Assembly: GCA_947502805.1 (NCBI GenBank)
Contig: CANNBR010000005.1
Coordinates: 1 to 27,285, forward strand
Direction: 5' to 3'
Length of the DNA stretch: 27,285 nt
DNA from: a bacterium
Lineage (GTDB): Bacteria > Babelota > Babeliae > Babelales > CAIQNR01
In this document: positions 15,755-23,162 of the stretch, piece after piece
Position numbering within the stretch: the first letter of the stretch is position 1
Layout: each line of letters opens with the position of its first letter
Program-made: the position numbers and the translations under genes
The notes under the pieces: model-generated
What the model was told of the DNA's origin: nothing
Seen by the model: only the letters and a program-made list of their open reading frames with translations
Database searches by the model: none

Positions 15755-18321
15755 GAAGGATCCTCGCTTCGTTTGAATCGACCTGCCCGTGACTTTGATT
15801 TTGATTTTTCCAGAAACTCAGTCGAATTATCAGTGGATGAGGATAGTTGCTCTTGAATTTTTTGATCATTTTCTAATTTTTGCGAATGTTTTTTTCGTTT
15901 TCGTAAAGCACGCTTATGTGGTTTTGTTATAGTGCCATCTCTGCCTTTAAGATTAGGATCATTGTCTAAAAATTTTCCAATTTCTTTGTCATGTGCATTA
16001 TTTCCAAAAAACATGCGATTTAAAGGATCTCTCTTGCTGGCCGGGCTACTCATTTCACCTACAAGCTCTTTAGCTTCTTGTGATTTATTAAGGGTGTAGT
16101 AATCAATATCTTCATCAGACTTAAGAGTAAGAATGCGAGGGGAAATAAAGATCAAAATATTAGTTTTGATGGTTGTTTTTTGTTTGTTTTTAAAGAGCCA
16201 TCCAAGAAGAGGAATATCTCCCAAGATAGGAACTTTTGTTTCTACCTCAGTAACTTGATTTTTTGTAAGACCGCCAAGCACTACAATTTCACGATTTTTT
16301 ACCGAAACAGAAGTTGTTACAGCTTTAGTGAAGGTGTTACCACTCGCATTATCTGTACTAGAAAAGTCAGTTAAGTTTACCGTGATAGACATTTGTACGC
16401 TGCTATCAAGGCTAATTTGAGGAGATATGTTTACCGTTAAATTTGCAGGTAAGCTATCAAAACTTGCTGTTGGGCCTTGTGCGCTGATAACACTTCCTGT
16501 TTGTACTTGGCGAGTTGTACCAACAGAAACAGAAGCCGCATAGTTGTTAGTAGAAAGTAAGAAGGGGTTAGCGATAATGCTTGTATCGCTAAAAGACTTA
16601 AGTGCTTTGAAAATTCCCCACACTCCATTGGCAGCATCTCCGATAGTCATATAGGTTGATCCATCGCCTGCTGTTCCGCCCGTTGCTAATGAAATTAAAT
16701 TACCTAATAAAGAACCAGTTGTTGCATTAACAACTGGACCAGAAGGTCCGCCTGGAGTAACAAATCCTGATGTTTGAAAGTTAACATTTTTGAACGGAGA
16801 GTTAGCAGCTTTATTGTGAAGTTGTGAACCAACTACTTTTTTATCAGTTGAAGAAACATTGATGATAAGCACTTCAATAGCAACTTCAGGTTGAAGAATG
16901 TCCATCTCTTTAATAATAGGAAGAAGTTTTTTGTAATCACGCTCTTCTGCTTTAATAATAAGACGGTTACCTGTTGGTTCTGCTGTAATATTTATTGGTC
17001 CGAAATATTCATTTCCGTTACGCACTCCTCCAAAAGTTGCTGCAGCGCTACCTTGTCCAAAAGAAACAACGCTTGTGAGAATTGTTGCGAGGTTTGCCGC
17101 ATTCAAATACTGAACTTCATAAATATAGAGAGGTGAGTAGGGCATATCAAGTTCAACATCGATGTATTTTGCTACAAATTCTTCGATTTTTGCGAGTGAT
17201 TTTGCAGGTCCAAGTAGAATAAGTGAGTTGGTTCTTGGTTCCACAATAAGACGCGCATTTGCAGGAAAATAGAGTGAATCAGGTTGTGCTCGTTGTCCAA
17301 AGAATCGTGCCATGCCCTGAGGGCTTTCTGTTTTAGTAAGATCAGTATAAAGATTATAAACATCAGTAGCATCAGCTTTTTTCAGTCGTAAAATAGACAT
17401 AGCTTCCGGCATTTCTTTATCAAGCTCATGTACAATCTTCATTAAAGAACGAATATTGACTGCTTTATCAGTAATGATGATTGCATTTAAATCAGGGAAG
17501 GTATCAACAAGTGCTGTTGAGCTTACAAGTTGTCCGACAACTGTTTGGATAGTTGCAAGTGATGAGTTTTTTACGAAGAAAATATAACGAATCTTGAGGC
17601 TATTGTCAGGGAGGGTGGTAGAACTTGTATTGAAGAAGGTTGGAAGAACTTCTTTATTTGCGTTTGTAACTGTTGTTATGCGATAGAAGCCAGTGATTTG
17701 GCTTTCAACAACAGAGAGCCCTGCCATATCAAGGAACTTGAGAAACAGTGTCCACGCTGCATCACGGGTCATTGGTTTATTTGTTTTAAAGGTGATCTTG
17801 TTTCCTTTAAGAAGTGCTCCGCCTGGAGGTGTAGGATTAAGGTCATCATCTACAAAAAATTTTATAGCGAATAATTCTTCAATGTAGCGGACAAGGTTTT
17901 CAAGGGAAGCATCTTCAAAATAAAAACGAACAAGTTGATCTTTTTCTTCTTCTTCTTTTGCGAGTGCGCGATTTTTAGCTTTTTGTTCAACTGTTTCTGG
18001 AATAGCTTGCTTTACTTTTTCTTGTGGAGTTTTTGTAACAGGATCATTTTTAGGTGTTGGCACAAAATGCTGGAAGGGAGAGTCCTTACTAGAAGTAAAA
18101 GGATCTTCATGCTTTTCTTCATTTGTAAGTTCTGGTTTAAATTTAAGTGCTTTTGTATCAATAGGTGGAGGTGTTGGAATGGCATCAGAAATAGTATTTT
18201 TAGCTTTATCAAATGAGCCTAGTAATGAACGAGTTTGTGGATGGTCTTCAGCGATTATGGTTACAGAAAAACCGCCTACCAATGCTAAAATACCGAGAGA
18301 GAGAAAAAGTTTTTTATTCAT
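15751..18321 (-). CDS. gspD: Type II secretion secretin GspD, first copy
   Basis: Outer-membrane secretin of 856 residues. It has a signal peptide (KLFLSLGILALVGGFSVTIIAE), a Pro/Lys-rich linker, an N0 domain (about 125-215, VRFYFEDASLENLVRYIEELF), N1 (about 235-310, SLATIQTVVGQLVSSTALVDTF), N2 (about 315-395), N3 (about 400-480, LYIYEVQYLNAANLATIL) and the secretin domain ending at residue 731. That domain contains IVVLGGLTKN, VPILGDIPLLGWLFKNK and FISPRIL. The tail of 125 residues holds RDPLNRMFFG at 764-773 and is then highly basic (RALRKRKKHSQK). It lies five bases after gspC, the classical C-D order, and overlaps gspL by four bases; translation is likely coupled to gspC because no clear ribosome binding site is visible. 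It has fewer Gly-rich insertions than the second secretin. Confidence 0.92.
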   Translation of the reverse strand: MNKKLFLSLGILALVGGFSVTIIAEDHPQTRSLLGSFDKAKNTISDAIPTPPPIDTKALKFKPELTNEEKHEDPFTSSKDSPFQHFVPTPKNDPVTKTPQEKVKQAIPETVEQKAKNRALAKEEEEKDQLVRFYFEDASLENLVRYIEELFAIKFFVDDDLNPTPPGGALLKGNKITFKTNKPMTRDAAWTLFLKFLDMAGLSVVESQITGFYRITTVTNANKEVLPTFFNTSSTTLPDNSLKIRYIFFVKNSSLATIQTVVGQLVSSTALVDTFPDLNAIIITDKAVNIRSLMKIVHELDKEMPEAMSILRLKKADATDVYNLYTDLTKTESPQGMARFFGQRAQPDSLYFPANARLIVEPRTNSLILLGPAKSLAKIEEFVAKYIDVELDMPYSPLYIYEVQYLNAANLATILTSVVSFGQGSAAATFGGVRNGNEYFGPINITAEPTGNRLIIKAEERDYKKLLPIIKEMDILQPEVAIEVLIINVSSTDKKVVGSQLHNKAANSPFKNVNFQTSGFVTPGGPSGPVVNATTGSLLGNLISLATGGTAGDGSTYMTIGDAANGVWGIFKALKSFSDTSIIANPFLLSTNNYAASVSVGTTRQVQTGSVISAQGPTASFDSLPANLTVNISPQISLDSSVQMSITVNLTDFSSTDNASGNTFTKAVTTSVSVKNREIVVLGGLTKNQVTEVETKVPILGDIPLLGWLFKNKQKTTIKTNILIFISPRILTLKSDEDIDYYTLNKSQEAKELVGEMSSPASKRDPLNRMFFGNNAHDKEIGKFLDNDPNLKGRDGTITKPHKRALRKRKKHSQKLENDQKIQEQLSSSTDNSTEFLEKSKSKSRAGRFKRSEDPS

Positions 18322-18326
18322 AGGTT

Positions 18327-19487
18327 CTACGATTCATTTGAAAGTGAATGATTTTTTACTTTATCTTTTTTGCTTTCAGTTATCATCTGTTCTTTTTGCT
18401 CTATAAGAATGTCCTGTGCTGTTTGTGCAAAAGTGTAACGATCTTTAAGGATCTGGATACGTTCTTCTTCTAATTCTTCTGGACTTGGACCGGTAAGAAT
18501 TCCAACAGCTTTATATTCTTCTGTAAGTTGTTTGGTAGAAAAAGTAAGAGGATCTTTAAGGTCTTTGAGTTCTACTGCAAAAGCAAATGGCTGTCCTCCA
18601 CGTTCGCAATTTACAGTGAAAGAATCAGATAGATTTAAAGTAAGAAGGTGTTGATAAATTTCAAAACGATTTTCAGTGGAGCTTGTAGGTGTGCCAGCTA
18701 TCGAAAGGATAATGTCACTCGGTTCAAATCCAAGAGCTTCAGGTAAAGAGCCTTGTGTAATTTTTCCTATGCGACACCCGACACTTTTTCCTCGTTTGTA
18801 AATGGTGGTGATGTCAAAAAGGTCAATAAACTGAGCAAGCGTCGGAACAACCTCGACAAATGATGTTGGATCAATTTCTATAGAAACATTAGAAATTTTT
18901 CTTACAGTTTGCGCCCATCCATCTTTTTGGTCATTTTCAACTGTTTGATCAACAACATCTTTTTCGCTGAGGTACAAGGTTTCAAACTGACCATTTGAGC
19001 GAATGAGAATGATGCGATTATGAAGAATGCGAATAAGTTGTGCATCTTCTAATGAATCACCAACTTTATAATTTTCTTCTTTTCTTGTTGCATTGTCTTC
19101 AATGATAACCACATTCTTGCTCTCATCATTGAGAATCATAATTCCTTTAAGTGTTACTTGTAGTGGAGGCAAGAATGGAATTACCGCTTCTTCAGGTATT
19201 ACAACTTGTGTAGGAGAAGGAGGGACAGGAATTGGGCTGATATAATTAGGTTCTACGGGAGGCATAATTTTTTCATGATAGGTATCAAAAAGATCATTTT
19301 CATAAATTTTTGCGATAACAACTGTTTCAGTATCAATAGGAAAAGCAGCTATAGGTCTTATTATCAAAGATTTTTTTCCACCGCCTAATTTTTTAGGGAG
19401 TGTTTGTTGAGTAAAAAAAATGAAACCTGCACATACGAGCAGGAGAACTAAGAGTGATGTGTTTAGGATCCAAAACGGATGTCTCAT
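18327..19487 (-). CDS. gspC: Type II secretion protein GspC with PDZ domain
   Basis: Inner-membrane protein that connects the platform to the secretin. The 386 residues show a membrane anchor (about 7-27, ILNTSLLVLLLVCAGFIFF) and a Pro-rich periplasmic linker with PVPPSP. The homology-region domain follows (about 105-170, LQVTLKGIMILNDESKNVVIIED and YKVGDSLEDAQLIRILHNRIIL), which in known GspC contacts the N0 domain of GspD. Next is a PDZ domain (about 215-310, GCRIGKITQGSLPEALGFEPSDIILSIAG) implicated in substrate selection. About 70 residues follow the PDZ domain and end in a charged helix (EELEEERIQILKDRYTFAQTAQ), longer than in classical GspC. The ATG follows AAAAGGACGTTTGT. It is the first gene of the operon, with a promoter just upstream, and gspD follows at once. 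Confidence 0.87.
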   Translation of the reverse strand: MRHPFWILNTSLLVLLLVCAGFIFFTQQTLPKKLGGGKKSLIIRPIAAFPIDTETVVIAKIYENDLFDTYHEKIMPPVEPNYISPIPVPPSPTQVVIPEEAVIPFLPPLQVTLKGIMILNDESKNVVIIEDNATRKEENYKVGDSLEDAQLIRILHNRIILIRSNGQFETLYLSEKDVVDQTVENDQKDGWAQTVRKISNVSIEIDPTSFVEVVPTLAQFIDLFDITTIYKRGKSVGCRIGKITQGSLPEALGFEPSDIILSIAGTPTSSTENRFEIYQHLLTLNLSDSFTVNCERGGQPFAFAVELKDLKDPLTFSTKQLTEEYKAVGILTGPSPEELEEERIQILKDRYTFAQTAQDILIEQKEQMITESKKDKVKNHSLSNES

Positions 19488-19519
19488 ACAAACGTCCTTT
19501 TAAAAGGGCCAATGAATGA

Positions 19520-19549
19520 ACAATACCTGCGTACTGTTTCCCTTGTCAA
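19520..19549 (-). promoter_or_regulatory. Sigma-70-type promoter for the gspC operon
   Basis: Read on the minus strand: -35 TTGACA (19544-19549, perfect), an 18-base spacer, and -10 TATTGT (19520-19525, four of six). The predicted start of transcription leaves a leader of roughly 25 bases before the gspC ATG. It lies in the 87-base gap between the MoxR gene and gspC, so the secretion operon need not depend on read-through. Confidence 0.6.
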
Positions 19550-19574
19550 GTTTGCCCCATGGTAATAAAAATTT

Positions 19575-20564
19575 TTATGGAGCTGGTACTGTAGATAGAA
19601 TTTTTCGTATTACGGTATCTGGTGAAATCTCTTCTGCCTCTGCTTGGTAGGAAAGGAGTAGTCGATGACGCAAAATAGCAGGAGCAACCGCTTTGATATC
19701 ATCAGGAATAACAAAATGACGTCCTCGTAAAAAGGCATAAGCCTGTGCAGCATACTGTAATGCAAGGGTAGCGCGAGGAGAAACTCCATATTGAATGAGA
19801 GGAATCAGATCGTTCAAATTGTATGATTTAGGATCACGTGTGGCAAATACAAGATCAACAATGTAACTTTTAATTCGATCATCGACATACACTTGTTTGA
19901 CGAGCGCTTGAGCCGCAAAAATATCTTTTTTTGAAAGAACGGGACTAATATCGGCAAGGTCTATTTTTTTGTGGAGAATTTCTCGTTCTTGTTCCTTGCT
20001 TGGATACTTCACTAAAAGTTTAAACATGAATCTATCCACTTGTGCTTCTGGTAAGCGATAAGTGCCTTCTTGTTCAATTGGATTTTGTGTAGCAAACACT
20101 AAGAAAGGCATAGCAAGAGGGAATGTCTCTGAGCCAATAGTTACTTGATGTTCTTGCATCGCTTCAAGAAGAGCTGCTTGCACTTTTGCAGGAGCGCGAT
20201 TGATTTCATCGGCGAGTACAAGGTTTGCAAAAATAGGACCTTTTTTGGTCATAAACTCTTGTGTTTTTGGGCTGTAGATCAAGGTTCCGATAAGATCAGC
20301 GGGAAGCAAGTCAGGAGTAAATTGAATGCGTGAAAAATGAAGATCGAGTGCTTTGTTGACAGCTTTGATCATGGTTGTTTTTGCAACACCAGGAACACCT
20401 TCAAGTAAAATGTGTCCATTACAAAGAATGGCAAGTTCTATAAAAGTGATGATTTCTTCTTGTCCAACAATAACTTTTGAAACTTCTGTCGAAAGAAGAT
20501 GGAAAAGGGAACTTTTTTCCTTAATCGATTCAATAATTTGAGTATCAAGGGCATTACTGTGCAT
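19575..20564 (-). CDS. MoxR-family AAA+ ATPase
   Basis: A 329-residue AAA+ ATPase of the MoxR branch, whose members act as chaperone-like remodelling factors, often with von Willebrand A-domain partners. Visible motifs are Walker A GVPGVAKT (56-63), Walker B LVLADE (115-120) followed by the family-typical INRAPAKVQAALLEAMQE, sensor-1 ATQNPIEQEGTYRLPEAQVDRF (from 158), and the lid region YGVSPRATLALQYAAQAYA with FVIPDDIKAVAPAILRHRL. All key residues look intact. The ATG is preceded by AAGGAGTAGCC, a strong ribosome binding site. MoxR genes usually sit next to a DUF58 or VWA-domain gene; neither is present here, where the neighbours are gspC and, divergently, dcd. The client is therefore unknown. 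Confidence 0.92.
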   Translation of the reverse strand: MHSNALDTQIIESIKEKSSLFHLLSTEVSKVIVGQEEIITFIELAILCNGHILLEGVPGVAKTTMIKAVNKALDLHFSRIQFTPDLLPADLIGTLIYSPKTQEFMTKKGPIFANLVLADEINRAPAKVQAALLEAMQEHQVTIGSETFPLAMPFLVFATQNPIEQEGTYRLPEAQVDRFMFKLLVKYPSKEQEREILHKKIDLADISPVLSKKDIFAAQALVKQVYVDDRIKSYIVDLVFATRDPKSYNLNDLIPLIQYGVSPRATLALQYAAQAYAFLRGRHFVIPDDIKAVAPAILRHRLLLSYQAEAEEISPDTVIRKILSTVPAP

Positions 20565-20785
20565 GGCTACTCCTTATGTATCTTGCATTAAAAATCTCTT
20601 TAAAAAAGAGTCTAACAAGGATTTTTATTCACGCAAATCAATCTATTCTGTCTAGCGAGTTTCTGTAACAAAAATACACCATTTATTAGCTAAAGATCGA
20701 AGCTGAATTGAATTTTATCTTGTTTTTAAACAGTGGTATTCTCAGCAAAATATCTCGAAAAAATGCATAAAAAAAGAGGAATGAG

Positions 20786-21328
20786 ATGATCCTTTCTGGC
20801 AGAGAAATAAAGAAACAGATGGGTAAAAAAATACTTATTGAGCCATTTCAAGAATCCCAGGTTGGCCCGAACAGTTATAACTTGCGTTTACATGAAGATC
20901 TTTTGACCTACGATACTACGGTCCTTGATATGAAAACTCCCAATCCGGTCACACAGCTTACTATTCCAGAAGAAGGATTAGTGCTGGAAAAAAATACTTT
21001 ATATTTGGGTAGAACTATCGAATACACGAAGACCGATTGTTATGTCCCAATGCTTGAAGGGCGATCTTCTATTGGCAGGCTTGGTCTTTTTATTCATGTG
21101 ACTGCAGGGTTTGGAGATGTTGGATTTGCTGGTTTTTGGACACTTGAAATGTTTTGTATTCAGCCGATTCGCATTTATCGTGGAGTAGAAATTTGTCAGA
21201 TTTTTTACCATACCATTGAAGGTGACTATGATCGATATGCAAGCGCTAAGTACCAAAACAATACTGGCGTGCAACCAAGTTTATTGTATAAAGACTTTGA
21301 AAAAAATAACGACCTCTTGTTAAAATAA
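20786..21328 (+). CDS. dcd: dCTP deaminase (possibly bifunctional dCTP deaminase/dUTPase)
   Basis: Converts dCTP to dUTP in thymidylate precursor synthesis. The 180 residues include the N-terminal ILSGREIKKQM, QVGPNSYNLRL with the core fold, the nucleotide-binding EGRSSIGRLGL (91-101, Arg93 and Arg98), and HVTAGFGDVGFAGFWTLE with catalytic Glu121. The C-terminal YHTIEGDYDRYASAKYQNNTGVQPS is typical. The GFGDVGF-GFWTLE version resembles dCTP deaminases of Bacillus and some archaea, some of which also release pyrophosphate to give dUMP directly. Whether this one is bifunctional cannot be settled by eye. The ATG follows AGAGGAATGAG. It has its own terminator 21 bases after the stop and is divergent from the MoxR gene. 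Confidence 0.93.
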   Translation: MILSGREIKKQMGKKILIEPFQESQVGPNSYNLRLHEDLLTYDTTVLDMKTPNPVTQLTIPEEGLVLEKNTLYLGRTIEYTKTDCYVPMLEGRSSIGRLGLFIHVTAGFGDVGFAGFWTLEMFCIQPIRIYRGVEICQIFYHTIEGDYDRYASAKYQNNTGVQPSLLYKDFEKNNDLLLK

Positions 21329-21348
21329 AGCATAGAAAACAGCTCTTG

Positions 21349-21385
21349 GCCAAATTCAACATTGGATATTGAATTTGGCTTTTTT
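21349..21385 (+). terminator. Terminator after dcd (hairpin repeat copy 1)
   Basis: GCCAAATTCAA (21349-21359) pairs with TTGAATTTGGC (21369-21379) in a perfect 11-pair stem, followed by T6 (21380-21385). It lies 21 bases after the dcd stop codon. The sequence is homologous to a second hairpin at 21471 (25 of 31 bases identical). Confidence 0.85.
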
Positions 21386-21402
21386 AATAAATATAAGCTT
21401 AT

Positions 21403-21430
21403 TTATCAAAGATAAAACTGATTATATAAT
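21403..21430 (+). promoter_or_regulatory. Candidate promoter for the DUF4143 ATPase gene
   Basis: A perfect -10 TATAAT (21425-21430) is preceded, after 16 bases, by TTATCA (21403-21408), a four-of-six match to the -35 consensus. It lies between the two hairpin repeats, in very AT-rich sequence where chance matches are common. Confidence 0.4.
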
Positions 21431-21470
21431 GATGTTTTTTTCTAAAAACTTTAAAAATTAAATTTTTTGT

Positions 21471-21506
21471 GCCAAACTTAACATTAGATGTTAGATTTGG
21501 CTTTTT
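21471..21506 (+). terminator. Terminator-like hairpin (repeat copy 2) before the DUF4143 gene
   Basis: GCCAAACTTAACAT (21471-21484) pairs with ATGTTAGATTTGGC (21488-21501), with one mismatch and one wobble pair, and is followed by T5 (21502-21506). The ribosome binding site GGGAG begins at 21507 and the ATG is at 21518, so the hairpin sits inside the leader of the gene and could act as an attenuator. It is a diverged copy of the dcd terminator. Confidence 0.65.
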
Positions 21507-21517
21507 GGGAGATGTAA

Positions 21518-22687
21518 ATGTATAAACGTTCCTTGGCTCCTATTTTGGAGCGCTTTTCAAAGATATATCCAATTATCAGTATTACTGGACCTCGTCAATC
21601 AGGAAAAACGATTCTTGCACGCTCTCATTTTCCTCACTTACCCTATGTTTCTTTTGAAAATTTTGATGTACAGGATTCATTTAGACTGGACCCTCGAGCA
21701 TTCTTGAATAAGTATAAAGCAGGAGCTATTTTTGATGAAGCGCAGCATGTTCCTGAGCTTTTTTCTTACCTGCAAGGAGTTGTGGATGATTCTCCAGAGA
21801 CTGGACGTTATGTGATAACTGGTTCGCAGAATTTTTTATTGAATGAAAAAATTACACAATCACTTGCAGGTAGAATTGGTGTGACAAAATTATTACCATT
21901 GAGCTTAGAAGAGCTTGGCATGCTCCCCGATATGAATAAAAATATTTTCAAAGGAGGGTATCCGCGACTTTACGATAAACAGATGTCTTCTGAGGAATTT
22001 TTTCCAAGTTATATTCACACGTATGTGGAACGCGATGTTCGTCAAATAACAAACATAGAAAATCTTAGTGATTTTCAAACATTTATGAAGTTATGTGCTG
22101 GGCGCGTTGGACAACTACTTAACATAACTTCTTTAGCTCAAGATTGTGGTATTTCAAGTATGACTGCGCGTAGATGGCTTTCAATACTTGAGGCAAGTTA
22201 CATAATTTTTTTTCTTCAGCCTTTTTACAAAAATTTTAGTAAACGACTTACTAAAATGCCAAAAATATATTTTTGCGATACAGGGCTTGCCTGTCATTTA
22301 TTGGGAATGGAAACTGAGTCACAAGTAGGGTCCCATTATCTAAAAGGCGCTCTTTATGAAAATATGGTTATTTTAGAAATTTTGAAAGGGCGATTAAATC
22401 AAGCAAAAGCGCCTAATCTTTATTTTTGGCGTGATAAAACTGGATATGAAGTTGATTTGATTGGTGAATGGGGTGGAAAGATCAAGGCTATAGAAATAAA
22501 ATCGGGGACAACCTTCCAGCCTGAGTTTATAAAAAACATTCGCTACTTTTATGGTCTCTCGCAAAAGAATGCAGCCGAAGCAGTTCCCGTACAATCATAT
22601 TTAATTTACGGCGGAGACTATAGCGGCGAATTAATGCAAACGAAACTAGTACCTTTTGGGCAAATGAATACTGTTTTGCAAGACTGA
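21518..22687 (+). CDS. ATP-binding protein of the AAA_14/DUF4143 family
   Basis: A 389-residue member of a widespread bacterial and archaeal family with no settled function. It begins with an ATPase domain: Walker A GPRQSGKT near residues 24-31, Walker B AIFDEAQHVPEL near 69-80, and a sensor-like VITGSQNFLL near 99-108. A middle region with FPSYIHTYVERDVRQI leads into a winged-helix-like segment (ITSLAQDCGISSMTARRWLSILEASYIIF). The C-terminal DUF4143 domain contains FWRDKTGYEVDLI and AIEIKSG, which have the spacing of a PD-(D/E)XK nuclease-like fold (GYEVDLI and IEIKSG supplying acidic residues and the Lys). Such genes are often horizontally mobile accessory genes. ATG 21518 follows GGGAGATGTAA. 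It stands alone between a terminator-like hairpin and a convergent small gene. Confidence 0.9.
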   Translation: MYKRSLAPILERFSKIYPIISITGPRQSGKTILARSHFPHLPYVSFENFDVQDSFRLDPRAFLNKYKAGAIFDEAQHVPELFSYLQGVVDDSPETGRYVITGSQNFLLNEKITQSLAGRIGVTKLLPLSLEELGMLPDMNKNIFKGGYPRLYDKQMSSEEFFPSYIHTYVERDVRQITNIENLSDFQTFMKLCAGRVGQLLNITSLAQDCGISSMTARRWLSILEASYIIFFLQPFYKNFSKRLTKMPKIYFCDTGLACHLLGMETESQVGSHYLKGALYENMVILEILKGRLNQAKAPNLYFWRDKTGYEVDLIGEWGGKIKAIEIKSGTTFQPEFIKNIRYFYGLSQKNAAEAVPVQSYLIYGGDYSGELMQTKLVPFGQMNTVLQD

Positions 22688-22701
22688 TAAATAAGGAACG
22701 T

Positions 22702-22932
22702 TTAGTTTTTGGCAGTATCTTCTTGATCCTCATTGTCTGGGAAAAAAAGCTGTTCATGGGCGATAGTCGAATCTTGATAGGTACTTTCCCGCTCTTGTTT
22801 TTTTTCTAGTGCTTTTGGTTTATATTTTTCCTCAGATCTTATCCATAATGCACATATAAATGCGGCAGAAGGTTTGATAATAGGGATATGAGATAAAAGC
22901 GTGAGAATAAGAATGAGCTTTAGTTTTCCCAT
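22702..22932 (-). CDS. Small exported or membrane-anchored protein of unknown function
   Basis: A 76-residue protein with no family I recognise. It has a basic start (MGKLKL) and a hydrophobic stretch (LILILTLLSHIPIIKPSAAFICALWI, about 7-31) that could be a signal peptide or a single anchor, followed by a highly charged, Glu/Lys-rich tail ending DNEDQEDTAKN. The ribosome binding site is weak (GGAT), but a good promoter (TTGCGA, 18-base spacer, TATAAT) lies 44-73 bases upstream, which is the main support that it is a real gene. It ends 14 bases from the stop codon of the convergent DUF4143 gene. Confidence 0.5.
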   Translation of the reverse strand: MGKLKLILILTLLSHIPIIKPSAAFICALWIRSEEKYKPKALEKKQERESTYQDSTIAHEQLFFPDNEDQEDTAKN

Positions 22933-22975
22933 GGATATCCAATACAGTTAAGCTTAATGAAAAATTACATATCTC

Positions 22976-23005
22976 ATTATAGCTATGGGACTATGCTTTT
23001 CGCAA
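22976..23005 (-). promoter_or_regulatory. Sigma-70-type promoter for the 76-residue gene
   Basis: On the minus strand: -35 TTGCGA (23000-23005, four of six), an 18-base spacer and a perfect -10 TATAAT (22976-22981). Transcription would begin about 37 bases before the ATG at 22932. An imperfect inverted repeat (23015-23046) lies just upstream of the -35. Confidence 0.5.
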
Positions 23006-23014
23006 TATATTATA

Positions 23015-23046
23015 GCCAATAAGCTTGTTCTCGTGATGCTATTGGC
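23015..23046. repeat. Imperfect inverted repeat upstream of a small-gene promoter
   Basis: GCCAATAAGC (23015-23024) and GCTATTGGC (23038-23046) pair with one bulged A around a 13-base loop. There is no T tract, so it is not a terminator; its place ten bases upstream of a -35 element would suit an operator. Confidence 0.35.
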
Positions 23047-23112
23047 GCGTAATGTGAAATATATTTAAAAATAGAGATCAAGATTTATTAATGCGCTTCC
23101 ATTTTTAAAGAT

Positions 23113-23140
23113 AAAAAAAGGCCTCAATTACGAAGCCTTT
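23113..23140 (-). terminator. Terminator after the ankyrin-repeat gene
   Basis: On the minus strand AAAGGCTTCG pairs with the GAGGCCTTT arm (one mismatch in a nine-position stem), followed by a run of seven T residues (A7 at 23113-23119 on the plus strand). It begins 23 bases after the stop codon of the gene at 23163. Confidence 0.8.
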
Positions 23141-23162
23141 AATTTTTTTTAATAGAGAAGGT

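Noticed and set aside
22527..22757. 76-residue minus-strand frame across the end of the DUF4143 gene
   Set aside because: Antisense to a conserved gene and overlapping the better-supported small gene at 22702; Arg/Ser/Leu-rich shadow composition.
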